From assembly GCA_017521565.1 (NCBI GenBank), contig JAFXCE010000012.1:1-56633 (forward strand): a stretch of 56,633 bases of DNA. Reading direction: 5' to 3'. The position numbers were made by a program, and so were the translations under genes. This document shows, piece after piece, positions 19,993 through 28,135 of this stretch. This DNA comes from Clostridia bacterium. Its GTDB lineage: Bacteria > Bacillota > Clostridia > Christensenellales > Aristaeellaceae. Each line of letters opens with the position of its first letter. Positions within the stretch are counted from its first letter, which is position 1. The notes under the pieces were generated by a model. The model made no database searches and had not been told where the DNA came from. It saw only the letters and a list, made by a program, of their open reading frames with translations.

Positions 19993-20967
19993 TTACAGCA
20001 CGCCCATCAGCGCAATCAGGCACAGCACAGCCGTCGTCGTCATATACATCGCAACGATGCGGAACTCGCTCATGCCGCAAAGCTCAAAATGATGATGAAT
20101 CGGGGACATCTTGAAGATGCGCTTGCCGCCGGTCTTTTTGAAATACGTCACCTGAATCATGACGGACAGGCTGCTCATCAGCATCCAGAATGCAATGATG
20201 ACCAGAAGCAGCGGCTGGCGCAGCAGCATCGCAGCCGCCACGACGGCGCCGCCAATGAACATGGAGCCGGTATCGCCCATGAACATCTTTGCAGGATGCA
20301 CATTGTACAGCCAGAAGCCCATCAGGCCGCCGACCATCGCCGCGCAAACCACGCCCAGATCGCCGCCAAGACCTGCAGCCCCGGCAAGCACCGCCAGCGT
20401 CGCAAAATCAAGCATCGAAACGCCGGTGCAAAGGCCATCAAGGCCGTCAAGCAGATTCGCGCTGTTCGTCGTGCCGACGATGATAAACATCATGACAGGA
20501 ATGTAGAGGATGCCCAGATCCAGCTCCGCCCTGAGGAACGGAATGCGGATCGAAGAACCCACCAGCGGATGGACATAGCAATAGACCGAAAACGCCAGCG
20601 CCAGAATCGTCTGGAAGAACATCTTCTGCTTGGCGGTCAGGCCGGCGTTCTTGCCGCCGCGTATTTTGGTCATATCATCCGCAAAGCCGATGCACATATT
20701 GCCCAGCGCCATCACCAGCACCGCCAGCGTCATGTTCTGCGCAAGCGGCACATGATACTGGTTCATCACAAGGCCGGTCAGAATCGCCGCGCCGGCAAAC
20801 GTCAGGCCGCCCATAATCGGCGTACCCTGCTTCTTCTTGTGCGCCTCAGGCGCAAGCTCATAGATATTCTGGCCAAACTTGAGCTTATAGAGCACCGGCA
20901 GCAGCAGCTTGCCAAGCAGCGCGCCAACCAGAAAGGCCAGCACGACGGAAAGCATCATCCTTTGCAT
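19993..20967 (-). CDS. mraY: phospho-N-acetylmuramoyl-pentapeptide-transferase MraY
   Basis: Membrane enzyme that transfers phospho-MurNAc-pentapeptide to undecaprenyl phosphate, making lipid I. About ten transmembrane helices; catalytic landmarks are GTPIMGG, FADDMTKI (the Asp-Asp pair), the NSANLLDGLDGLCTG loop and the HHHFE motif near the C-terminus. A GGAGG site is 1 base from one ATG (20973) and 7 bases from the next (20965-20967); the second is chosen, giving 324 residues. The same GGAGGAATGAC(C/G)ATG arrangement is found at murE. Confidence 0.97.
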   Translation of the reverse strand: MQRMMLSVVLAFLVGALLGKLLLPVLYKLKFGQNIYELAPEAHKKKQGTPIMGGLTFAGAAILTGLVMNQYHVPLAQNMTLAVLVMALGNMCIGFADDMTKIRGGKNAGLTAKQKMFFQTILALAFSVYCYVHPLVGSSIRIPFLRAELDLGILYIPVMMFIIVGTTNSANLLDGLDGLCTGVSMLDFATLAVLAGAAGLGGDLGVVCAAMVGGLMGFWLYNVHPAKMFMGDTGSMFIGGAVVAAAMLLRQPLLLVIIAFWMLMSSLSVMIQVTYFKKTGGKRIFKMSPIHHHFELCGMSEFRIVAMYMTTTAVLCLIALMGVL

Positions 20968-21003
20968 GGTCATTCCTCCGAATCTGTGCGGCATAGCCGC
21001 AGA

Positions 21004-22467
21004 TTAGTTGTTCTGTTTCATCTCTTCGAGCAGCTCGCAAACGATCTTCTTCTCATCAAACGGCGTCTTTACGCCGCAGATATCCTGATACGTTTCATGT
21101 CCCTTGCCAGCCAGCACAATGATATCGCCGCCCACGGCCATCTCCATCGCCTGGCGGATCGCCTCGCGGCGGTTTTCGATCATCTCATACTTCGCGCCCG
21201 TAGGCTCAATGCCCTTTTCAATGGCGCTCAGAATATCCATCGGATCCTCAAAGCGCGGGTTGTCGCTGGTCAGGATCGAATAATCGGCAAACTTTCCGGC
21301 GATTTCGCCCATCATCGGACGCTTGCCCTTATCGCGGTCTCCGCCACAGCCAAAGACGAGGATAATCCTTCCGCGGCAGAACTCACGAACTGTCGTCAGG
21401 ATGTTCTCAAGCGCATCCGGAGAATGAGAATAGTCAAGAATCATGCGGTACGGCGTCGCCGTATCCAGCATCTCCACGCGGCCCGGAACGGACACGACGG
21501 CCTCCAGACCCTTCTTGATATCCGCCAGGCTCACACCCACAATCAGCGCACAGGCCGCAGCAACCAGCGCATTGTAGACGTTGAACATGCCGGTCAGCAG
21601 AAGATGGATGCGCTCGCTATGCAGGTTGCGCAGATTGACCGTAAAGGATACGCCGCTCTCGGTGATTTCAATATCCCGGGCAAACAGATCCGCAGAGGTG
21701 CTGATGCCGTAGGTCAGCAGCGGACAGCTCATTCCCTCGCAGACCTTCGGCGCAGTCTCCTCGTCGACATTCACCGCGGCATTGCGCACCATGTCGTCGG
21801 TAAACAGCAGCCGCTTGGCCTCAAAATACTTCTCCATCGTGCCGAAGAAGTCAAGGTGATCCTGCGAAAGGTTCGTATATGCCGCCGCTTCGAACTTGAC
21901 GCCCACCAGCTTGCGCAGGTACAGCGCATGCGCAGATACCTCCATGCACACCACTTCCACGCCGGCGTCGGCCATGATGCGCAGGATCTCAAACATCTCA
22001 ATCGGATCCGGCGTGGTCAGCTTGCTGGGCAGCTTGGTGCTGCCTGCGATGCAGCCCGTCGTGCCGATGATGCCGCAGCGAAGCCCCGCCGCTTCAAAAA
22101 TGCTCTTGAGCAGGAAGGTCGTCGTCGTCTTTCCCTTGGTGCCCGTAATGCCGATGAGCTTCATGCGCTGCTCCGGATGGCCGTTGAACGCGCTGGCAAT
22201 GCGGGTCATCGCCGCGCGCACATCGGTTACAAGCACCTGCGGGCAATCCAGATCAAGCCTGCGCTCCACCACCAGCGCCGTACAACCGTTGGCAATGGCC
22301 TGCGGCGCAAAGTTATGCGCATCGACCTTACCGCCGCAAATGCAGAAGAACAGACCATCCTTCACCTTCGCGCGGGAATCCGCAGTCAGCGTGCTGATTT
22401 CCGTCTCCGCGCCTGAGGTGATCTCCAGCAGTTCTGGCATATTCCTCGTCAATTCCGCAAGATTCAT
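21004..22467 (-). CDS. murE: UDP-MurNAc-tripeptide ligase MurE
   Basis: Cytosolic ligase adding the third amino acid of the stem peptide. The P-loop is GITGTKGKTTTT; KLTTPDPIEMF and NLSQDHLDFFGTMEKY are typical of MurE; the DNPR motif (in SDNPRFEDP) indicates meso-diaminopimelate as substrate, hence a DAP-type wall. Length is 487 residues. The start is the second of two ATGs, 7 bases after GGAGG. The gene is followed directly by mraY: murF, which normally comes next, is not here. Confidence 0.97.
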   Translation of the reverse strand: MNLAELTRNMPELLEITSGAETEISTLTADSRAKVKDGLFFCICGGKVDAHNFAPQAIANGCTALVVERRLDLDCPQVLVTDVRAAMTRIASAFNGHPEQRMKLIGITGTKGKTTTTFLLKSIFEAAGLRCGIIGTTGCIAGSTKLPSKLTTPDPIEMFEILRIMADAGVEVVCMEVSAHALYLRKLVGVKFEAAAYTNLSQDHLDFFGTMEKYFEAKRLLFTDDMVRNAAVNVDEETAPKVCEGMSCPLLTYGISTSADLFARDIEITESGVSFTVNLRNLHSERIHLLLTGMFNVYNALVAAACALIVGVSLADIKKGLEAVVSVPGRVEMLDTATPYRMILDYSHSPDALENILTTVREFCRGRIILVFGCGGDRDKGKRPMMGEIAGKFADYSILTSDNPRFEDPMDILSAIEKGIEPTGAKYEMIENRREAIRQAMEMAVGGDIIVLAGKGHETYQDICGVKTPFDEKKIVCELLEEMKQNN

Positions 22468-22492
22468 CGTCATTCCTCCATTGTTTGTTTTG

Positions 22493-24616
22493 TCACGGCA
22501 CCCGGAATTCGACCGTGACCGTATCTCCTGCCGCAGCGTACGTTCCCGCCGCCGGGCTCTGTCTGACCGCTACCCCGTCTCCTTCAGCCATTAGCTGAAG
22601 GCCTGCTCTTCTGAGTTCCTGCGCCGTCTCGCGCACAGGCAGGCCGAGCACATCGGGCACCTGTGTGAATTCCTGCGCTGTCGGTGCGCTGCTTCCCGTC
22701 ACATAGAGCATCGCACAGAACCCCTCCGGCACCTGTGTGCCTGCCGGCGGCAGCTGGCCTGTAACCGTCCTGCTCTCGCCGTCCGTAACCGCGTCTATGC
22801 CGCTCTCCCGCAGAATTGCTCTCGCATCCGTGACATTCATGCCCGTCACATCCGGCATGGTCACATTTGCGCGTGCCTCGCTGCCATCCGTCTTTTTTAC
22901 ACCCAGCAGCGGGAGCACCTCGGAAAAGATCTGTCCGGCAAAGGGCGCCGCCGTCGTGCCGCCGTAATCGGGCTTCACCTGCGCCTCGTCCACAATCACC
23001 AGCACCGCAATCTCCGGCTTCTCCACCGGCGCAAAGCCGACAAACGATCCGATATGCAGGTTTTTTTCAATTCTTCCTTCTTTATAGATCTGAGCCGTGC
23101 CGGTCTTTCCGCCCACGGACCATCCTTCGATCTTCGCGTTTTTGCCGCCGCCCTCCGAGACAACGCTCCCCAAGAGCTTTCGCATCGTCGCACTCGTCTC
23201 GGCGGATATGGGATTGGCCGCCACCGACGGATTGGTCGTTCTGACGGTATTCCCCTCTTCATCAAGGACCGCCTTCACCAGATACGGCTTCATCAGCCGC
23301 CCGCCATTGACCACCGCGCAGGCCGCTGTGATCATCTGGATCGGGGTGACAGCAACGCTCTGTCCAAAACCAATTCGCGCCAGATCAACATCCTTCACGC
23401 GGCTTTCGCCGATCAGAATGCCCGACGCCTCGCCGTACAGGTCGATGCCCGTTCGCTTGCCCAGGCCGAAGGCATGGAGATACCGGTACAGCCTGTCGCT
23501 CCCCAGCCGCAGTGCCAGCTGCGTAAAGACCGGATTGCAGGAATTCTCAAGCGCTTCCTTCATCGACTCTGCGCCGTGCGGCGCGCCCCAGCAGCGCACT
23601 GTGCTGCCGCTGACCGTAAACCGGCCGGAGCAATAAAACCCCTCGCCCGGATGGGTCATGCCGCTGTCAATCGCAGCAGCGGCTGTCAGCATTTTAAACG
23701 TTGAACCCGGCTCATATACATCGCTGAGCACGGTAATGCGCATCAGTTCGTTGAGCTGATCGATATCCTCCCGCGGCGGATTCGCCGGGTCGTATGTCGG
23801 ATACATGGCCATCGCCAGCAGCGCGCCGGTGTTCACATCCATCACCAGCGCCTGAACCTGCTGCGCTTCGTTCACCTGCGCGCATTCACGCACAGCACGT
23901 TCCACGGCAGCCTGTACCTCTCGATCGATGGTCAGCTGCAGCGTGCTGCCGGCCTGCGCCGGCACATACAGCGTCACGCCGTCAGGCAGCGTTCTCGCCC
24001 GCGCGTCCACCTCGGTCACCAGGCGGCCCGGCTTGCCGGCAAGCACCTCATCGTACTTCAGCTCCAGCCCGCTCTGTCCTGCGCCGTCCACATTGCAAAG
24101 ACCCAGCACCTGAGAGAGCACGCTCCCCATAGGATACCACCGGCTGACGTCCTCGTCAAATGTTATTCCGTTCAGCTTTGCCGCATCCGGATGTTTTGAA
24201 TCTGCACGAATAGCGCGCAGCCTGTCCGCATCTTCGCGGGAGACTTGGCGCGCAAGCGTCACAGACGCAGCCTTTGTGTTTTTTAGCTTCCGCAGTACCG
24301 TATCCGCATCGATGCCCAGCTCCCGCGCAAGCACTTCGCTCATTCCCTGCGGATCGCTCACATCCCGCAAGCGCGCAGAAATGATAAAGCTGGTGATCGA
24401 CTGCGCCAGCAGCCTGCCGTTCGTATCGACAATATCGCCCCGCCTCGCGGCAACCACGCCGCTTCGCGTCCACTGGCGCGTACCGCGCCCTGTCAGTTCC
24501 TGTGCCCTGAAGATCTGTAAATTCACCAGACGGATCGAGACAAAAAGAAAAAGGAGAAAGAATCCGCCCATCAGCAGGGCCAGCCGCTTTTGTACGGTGG
24601 CTCCCGATGAACGCAA
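22493..24616 (-). CDS. spoVD: SpoVD/PBP2-type class B penicillin-binding protein with two PASTA domains
   Basis: Septal D,D-transpeptidase that crosslinks new peptidoglycan. Residues about 9-30 form the membrane anchor, followed by the dimerisation domain (about 50-200) and transpeptidase domain with catalytic STFK (SxxK), SCN (SxN) and KTGT motifs. Two PASTA domains (about 570-640 and 643-707) close the protein. The start is TTG (24614-24616) with AGAGGG just upstream and no better in-frame start before the anchor; 707 residues. Sporulation-specific SpoVD and vegetative PBP2B share this architecture; as the only one in this cluster it probably serves ordinary division. Confidence 0.93.
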   Translation of the reverse strand: MRSSGATVQKRLALLMGGFFLLFLFVSIRLVNLQIFRAQELTGRGTRQWTRSGVVAARRGDIVDTNGRLLAQSITSFIISARLRDVSDPQGMSEVLARELGIDADTVLRKLKNTKAASVTLARQVSREDADRLRAIRADSKHPDAAKLNGITFDEDVSRWYPMGSVLSQVLGLCNVDGAGQSGLELKYDEVLAGKPGRLVTEVDARARTLPDGVTLYVPAQAGSTLQLTIDREVQAAVERAVRECAQVNEAQQVQALVMDVNTGALLAMAMYPTYDPANPPREDIDQLNELMRITVLSDVYEPGSTFKMLTAAAAIDSGMTHPGEGFYCSGRFTVSGSTVRCWGAPHGAESMKEALENSCNPVFTQLALRLGSDRLYRYLHAFGLGKRTGIDLYGEASGILIGESRVKDVDLARIGFGQSVAVTPIQMITAACAVVNGGRLMKPYLVKAVLDEEGNTVRTTNPSVAANPISAETSATMRKLLGSVVSEGGGKNAKIEGWSVGGKTGTAQIYKEGRIEKNLHIGSFVGFAPVEKPEIAVLVIVDEAQVKPDYGGTTAAPFAGQIFSEVLPLLGVKKTDGSEARANVTMPDVTGMNVTDARAILRESGIDAVTDGESRTVTGQLPPAGTQVPEGFCAMLYVTGSSAPTAQEFTQVPDVLGLPVRETAQELRRAGLQLMAEGDGVAVRQSPAAGTYAAAGDTVTVEFRVP

Positions 24617-24622
24617 GCCCTC

Positions 24623-25294
24623 TCACTCTCCAATATGAAGCACACTCAGCAAGCCCAGCAGAATGTCAAGCATTTCCATTCTGGGCTCCTCGTTTTGCTG
24701 TACCGTTTCCTGCGCAGACATAGCCGGCGCCTGAATGTAAATCATCTCGTGCTCCGCCCGCTCAGGACGCAGCATATTCAGTTCGTTCTGTGCCAGATTG
24801 CGAATCCGCTCGCCGCTGCGCGCCAGTTCAAGCCGCTGCGCAAGCCGTTCATTCTCCCGTACCAATGTCGCCGTCTGCGTCTGATAGGACGCAATGCCCC
24901 TTTGAATCTGCACGCCGGCAACCAGCTTCTGTCCGCCGGCCGCAATCATCATCATGATCGCCGCCGCCAGCAGGATACAGGCCACGACGTCCTTCTTTTC
25001 CCGCCGGGCGCATCTGATCAGCCACTCGGCAAATGTCTGCTTCTTCGCAGGCTTACGCCCAGCTTTCATCGGCGCGGGCGAGGCAACGGCCGCCGCCTCG
25101 GCCTCAAATACCGGGGCGGGGGTCTCGTGCCACGGGCGATCGCTGCGGTAGCCCAAACGGTTCAGATCACGAAGGTCGTCCTGCGCAGAGCCTGCGGGGA
25201 CATCGGCGATATACATCTGTCTGTCGCGCACAGCGGCATAGCCCGCCGCGGTATATTTCCCGCGCGTGCTCTTCACTTTCATTGCGCCTGCCAT
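24623..25294 (-). CDS. ftsL: FtsL-like divisome protein with long cytoplasmic N-terminus
   Basis: Short bitopic coiled-coil protein in the ftsL position between mraZ and the PBP gene. There are about 100 residues of basic, Pro/Ala-containing cytoplasmic sequence, then a transmembrane segment (ACILLAAAIMMMIAAGG), then a coiled coil (YQTQTATLVRENERLAQRLE) and a NELNMLRPE segment typical of septum-formation initiators. The final part is hydrophobic (LDILLGLLSVLHI). At 223 residues it is about twice the usual FtsL. The ATG at 25292-25294 follows AAGGTG and is preferred; an upstream TTG (25321) is possible. Sequence identity in this family is always low, so assignment rests on topology and position. 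Confidence 0.78.
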   Translation of the reverse strand: MAGAMKVKSTRGKYTAAGYAAVRDRQMYIADVPAGSAQDDLRDLNRLGYRSDRPWHETPAPVFEAEAAAVASPAPMKAGRKPAKKQTFAEWLIRCARREKKDVVACILLAAAIMMMIAAGGQKLVAGVQIQRGIASYQTQTATLVRENERLAQRLELARSGERIRNLAQNELNMLRPERAEHEMIYIQAPAMSAQETVQQNEEPRMEMLDILLGLLSVLHIGE

Positions 25295-25468
25295 CAGTGT
25301 ATTCACCTTCCTTTCCTTCAAGAACCGCCCACAATCAATCAGCCGTTCCCGTCATATGGTTTTATGCGGTCATCGCAGAAATCATGAATCGTCCGCCGCC
25401 ATTGGCATCCGCTTTCCATATTTCCTGCGCGCCGCCGAGCATATCTTTGTGCTGCGCCCGCAGCGCCG
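25295..25468 (-). other. mraZ-ftsL gap where rsmH is expected
   Basis: These 174 bases lie where rsmH (about 930 bp) sits in most dcw clusters. I see no rsmH-like remnant. A 26-codon frame with weak ribosome site (ATG at 25442, stop at 25362, beginning MLGGAQEIWK) is present but cannot be supported as a gene. Confidence 0.5.
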
Positions 25469-25921
25469 TTATACGGAGTACTTCTCGTACACATAGTCCG
25501 CCAGATTCTCGAAATCGTCCTCAGTCTGCGCTTCCATCTTCGCATAGACTTCGGCATCCCATATTTCGATATAGCGGTTCAGGCCCACGAACACGATATC
25601 CCGCGTCAGGCCGATCTTCCCGCGCAGCTTCGCCGGAACAAGCACGCGGCCCTGCGCATCCATGCTGTTTCCGGAAAAGGATACGCTCATCACATAGCGC
25701 TGATACTGCATGCCGACACGATCCATCGGATTGATCTGGGAAAGCGCATCCAGCTGCTTGTCCCACATCTCCTTGGGGTAGATCGCAATGGCGGTCTTAT
25801 TAGGGTTGATGGTGATGGTAAAGTCTTCGCCCAAAGCTTCGCGAAAAGACGCCGGGATGATCACACGGCCCTTGCCATCCAGCGAATGGTCAAACGAGCC
25901 AGAAAACGCCAGCTGCGCCAT
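25469..25921 (-). CDS. mraZ: transcriptional regulator MraZ
   Basis: AbrB/SpoVT-like DNA-binding protein, first gene of the division and wall cluster and its usual regulator. Two swapped-hairpin repeats are visible: GSFDHSLDGKGRVIIPASFR (about 7-26) and its second-half partner SMDAQGRVLVPAKLR. The ATG at 25919-25921 is 9-10 bases from AGGAGG; the upstream in-frame ATG is too close. Length is 150 residues, as usual. Repeated boxes at 25950-25997 over the promoter match the known autoregulatory mode. Confidence 0.97.
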   Translation of the reverse strand: MAQLAFSGSFDHSLDGKGRVIIPASFREALGEDFTITINPNKTAIAIYPKEMWDKQLDALSQINPMDRVGMQYQRYVMSVSFSGNSMDAQGRVLVPAKLRGKIGLTRDIVFVGLNRYIEIWDAEVYAKMEAQTEDDFENLADYVYEKYSV

Positions 25922-25949
25922 GCAGATCATCCCTCCTTTCTTAAATCAA

Positions 25950-25997
25950 CCACTTTACACCCTTTCTCACTTACTTTACACCATTTGCCTCCACTTT
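25950..25997 (-). promoter_or_regulatory. five MraZ-box-like repeats
   Basis: Reading the minus strand from 25997 down: AAAGTGG (25991-25997), AAATGGTGT (25978-25986), AAAGTAAGTG (25968-25977), AAAGGGTGT (25957-25965), AAAGTGG (25950-25956). They recur about every 9-12 bases, close to one helical turn. MraZ proteins bind such phased AAAGTG/TGGG repeats as ring-shaped oligomers. Assignment is by pattern and position. Confidence 0.75.
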
Positions 25998-26001
25998 TCA
26001 A
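25973..26001 (-). promoter_or_regulatory. main promoter of the division/murein cluster
   Basis: Minus strand TTGAAA (25996-26001), 17-base spacer, TAAAGT (25973-25978). It is interleaved with the MraZ boxes, which extend past the inferred start of transcription, as expected for a repressor site. Confidence 0.65.
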
Positions 26002-26043
26002 GCACTTAGCCGATGAAGAATTTGCTAAATCAACGGAACAGCC

Positions 26044-26060
26044 GTAACATTTGCGTAACA
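26044..26060 (-). promoter_or_regulatory. perfect WalR-type direct repeat upstream of mraZ
   Basis: Minus strand TGTTAC-GCAAA-TGTTAC matches the WalR/YycF consensus TGTWAH-N5-TGTWAH at every defined position. It lies about 43 bases upstream of the -35 box, a place suited to activation. A WalR-like regulator is encoded at 33284-33979. Confidence 0.55.
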
Positions 26061-26094
26061 AACCGACTGTGAGTCCACTTTTTATCCGAAGAGA

Positions 26095-26127
26095 ATAAAA
26101 AAAACGCTCTGCACACGGCAAAGCGTT
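26095..26127 (-). terminator. terminator of the zinc-ribbon/phosphoesterase operon
   Basis: Minus strand 10-bp stem AACGCTTTGC/GCAGAGCGTT (26118-26127 with 26103-26112, one G-U), 5-base loop, followed by eight T. Confidence 0.9.
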
Positions 26128-26164
26128 CTTTCTTCAGCATGTTATGTTGTTGGATTTTCCCGTT

Positions 26165-26890
26165 TTACAGGCTGACATCCATCAGCGCAAAGCGCAGCGC
26201 ATCGCAGGACACCAGATCATACTGCACGCCATTATACAATCCGTTGTATCCTCTTTGGACGCTCGGACCGTGAAGATGACCATATACACACCGAGCGGCG
26301 CCATACTCCGTCAGCAGCCGGGTAAATGCCGTCCCTGTCCTTGCGCATTCCGGCAAAAGCGGAGGATAATGCATCATCGCAAAGACCGGCCTGCCGGCAG
26401 CGATTCTCTGCGCAGCCTTCAGCGACATCTCCAGCCTCAGCGCTTCCCGACGGTAGATCTTCTCATCCTGCGAAATCTGCCCCTTGCTTTCCGCCGCGCC
26501 GCTCATGGCGCTGGGCGGAATCATCCATCCGCGCGTTCCGCAGAAAACAACATCCCCCGCATCGTATGCATCATTCTGCACCGCATGCATATTGGGCGGG
26601 AGGCTGCAGCGCAGCTGCGTCAGCGATGACCACCAGTAATCGTGATTGCCGCGCAGAATCAGAATTCTGCCCGGAAGCGCCGCAATGCGCCTGAGATCCT
26701 CAAGCGCATCCGTCAGCTGCATGGCCCAGGAGATATCCCCCGGAATCAGAACAATATCTTCATCCGTCACCCTGGCGCGCCAATCTTCACTGATGCGCTC
26801 AAAATGATTTTCCCAGTGCGGGCCGAAAACATCCATCGGCTTCATATCGCCGCCAGGCAAATGCAGATCGCCGATCGCAAATATTTTCAC
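26165..26890 (-). CDS. metallophosphoesterase (calcineurin-like)
   Basis: Dimetal phosphohydrolase of 241 residues. All family motifs are seen: GDLHLPGG (residues 7-14), LIPGDISW (about 48-55), LRGNHDYWW (about 79-87), MMHYPP (about 173-178) and YGHLHG (about 199-204). It resembles the predicted phosphohydrolases of the COG1768 type, whose substrate is unknown. The start is GTG at 26888-26890 after AGGTGAAGGC. It follows the zinc-ribbon gene by 28 bases and shares its transcript. No membrane anchor, so cytosolic. Confidence 0.9.
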   Translation of the reverse strand: MKIFAIGDLHLPGGDMKPMDVFGPHWENHFERISEDWRARVTDEDIVLIPGDISWAMQLTDALEDLRRIAALPGRILILRGNHDYWWSSLTQLRCSLPPNMHAVQNDAYDAGDVVFCGTRGWMIPPSAMSGAAESKGQISQDEKIYRREALRLEMSLKAAQRIAAGRPVFAMMHYPPLLPECARTGTAFTRLLTEYGAARCVYGHLHGPSVQRGYNGLYNGVQYDLVSCDALRFALMDVSL

Positions 26891-26918
26891 GCCTTCACCT
26901 CATCATCGCAGTGAGGCC

Positions 26919-27317
26919 TCAGATCTCGTCCTCGTCCTCATCATCGTCCATTTCGGCTTCCTTGCTCTTCTCTTCCTCAAGAGAAATCTGCTCGCCAATC
27001 TCCTCCGGCATATCGTCCGGAAGCGCATCCAGCTCAATCTCCTGCATTTCGGACACGTCCTCCATATCCAGGTTGACGTCCGGCGTCTCCGTCTCCTCGA
27101 CAGAGGCGTCATGCAGGCCCTGCTGCTGGTTCATTTCCTTATAGCACATCAGGCACACGTCCTTGCCCGGCATCACCGGGTTCTCATTGCAGATTGAGCA
27201 CAGCTCAAAAAGATCCTCGTGTACCTCGCCTTTCATCTCGCGCTTGCAGACGGAGCAATACTGCTCTTCTTCCCTGATGTAATTGAGCTCACATCTCGGA
27301 CACTTCATAAAGCCCAT
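26919..27317 (-). CDS. zinc-ribbon protein with acidic tail, function unknown
   Basis: A 132-residue protein with four CxxC pairs in the first half (CPRC, CSVC, CSIC, CLMC), enough for two zinc ribbons. A Glu/Asp-rich low-complexity tail ends DDDEDEDEI. No enzyme motif is visible. The start is the ATG at 27315-27317, 7 bases after GGAGG; the frame reads further upstream without a better site. It is the first gene of a two-gene operon with the phosphoesterase and divergent from the CAP-domain gene. Role unknown. Confidence 0.75.
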   Translation of the reverse strand: MGFMKCPRCELNYIREEEQYCSVCKREMKGEVHEDLFELCSICNENPVMPGKDVCLMCYKEMNQQQGLHDASVEETETPDVNLDMEDVSEMQEIELDALPDDMPEEIGEQISLEEEKSKEAEMDDDEDEDEI

Positions 27318-27370
27318 AGGCCATCCTCCTGATCGACGTATATTTCCATGGCAATCCCCTGCCAGATTTG

Positions 27371-27400
27371 TTGCGGCCAACGTGTATCATGCTTTACAAT
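27371..27400 (+). promoter_or_regulatory. probable promoter of the CAP-domain gene
   Basis: TTGCGG (27371-27376), 18-base spacer, TACAAT (27395-27400), 45 bases before the ATG. The -35 is imperfect. Confidence 0.5.
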
Positions 27401-27444
27401 CACACAGTCCCTGCACAAACAGAATAAACCAAGGAGGTACTCTC

Positions 27445-27948
27445 ATGAAAGCTGAAAAACACACGTTTCTTGTGAAAATGCTCTGCCTGTTCCTGCTCGC
27501 CTCTTCTTCCTCAGGCGCACAGGCGGCAAACCACTCTCCATTCGTCGCACATTATACAACAGCTTCCCTGTCTGCGCAAGAGCAGACCGCAGGAAATCTT
27601 CTGAATTCTGATCGCGCCGCATATGGTCTGCCTGCGCTGACGCTGGATCCGGAGCTGTGCCGCATTGCGCGCATCAAATCTGAGGACATGCGCGACAATC
27701 AGTATTTCGCTCATACCTCGCCAACATACGGCAATGTACGCGATATGCTCGATCATTTTTCCTACCGCTACAGCGCAGCCGGCGAAAACATCGCCCACCA
27801 CGCAACGGTCGCAAAATCACAGGCTGCGCTTCTTTCCTCGCCAGGGCATCGGCGTAATATCCTCAGCAGCGCCTATACCAAGGTCGGTATCGGCGTCGCC
27901 CTTGACCGAAACGGCTACGTGTATCTCACGCAGATTTTCTGCCGCTGA
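27445..27948 (+). CDS. secreted CAP-domain protein (YkwD type)
   Basis: Exported protein of 167 residues: a signal peptide (about 1-28, ending GAQAA) and one CAP/SCP domain. Family landmarks are LLNSDRAAYGLPAL, the IKSEDMRDNQYFAHTSPTYG block, AGENIA and SPGHRRNILSSAYTKVGIG. Two of the usual metal/active-site His are visible (FAHTS and PGHR). Bacterial members are widespread in spore-formers, with uncertain biochemical roles. AAGGAGG precedes the ATG by 7 bases. Its 3' end overlaps a doubtful opposite-strand frame. Confidence 0.92.
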   Translation: MKAEKHTFLVKMLCLFLLASSSSGAQAANHSPFVAHYTTASLSAQEQTAGNLLNSDRAAYGLPALTLDPELCRIARIKSEDMRDNQYFAHTSPTYGNVRDMLDHFSYRYSAAGENIAHHATVAKSQAALLSSPGHRRNILSSAYTKVGIGVALDRNGYVYLTQIFCR

Positions 27949-28130
27949 TCGCACGCTTCCCCGCCAAGCACCCGCTCCCAGCACTGTGCTTCCCTTGCAA
28001 GCCGCAGCGCACCCCGATAAGCTGTCGGTCGCTCCCGTGCGGGCAGCACCGCAGCCTCCATCGGCGTGAGCGCCGGCTGAAAGACGATCTCTGCATCGTA
28101 GGCTGCTGCCCGGTTACACCTTTTCTTCAT
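27915..28130 (-). CDS. possible small protein of 71 residues, unsupported family
   Basis: An open frame beginning MKKRCNRAAAYDAEIVFQ and containing ALTPMEAAVLPARERPTAYR. Codon use looks coding-like and GGGAGGG precedes the ATG by 8-9 bases, but that site is one arm of the hairpin at 28136-28172 and would be masked in the transcript. The frame overlaps the convergent CAP gene by 34 bases. I recognise no family; it may be spurious. Confidence 0.3.
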   Translation of the reverse strand: MKKRCNRAAAYDAEIVFQPALTPMEAAVLPARERPTAYRGALRLAREAQCWERVLGGEACDQRQKICVRYT

Positions 28131-28135
28131 ATTCA

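Noticed and set aside
18835-22416. Plus-strand frame of 1,193 codons across murD, mraY and murE
   Set aside because: It lies entirely opposite three certain genes, and its product has the basic, low-complexity look of antisense frames.
25362-25442. 26-codon frame between mraZ and ftsL
   Set aside because: Very weak ribosome site, no similarity to the end of RsmH, and short enough to arise by chance.
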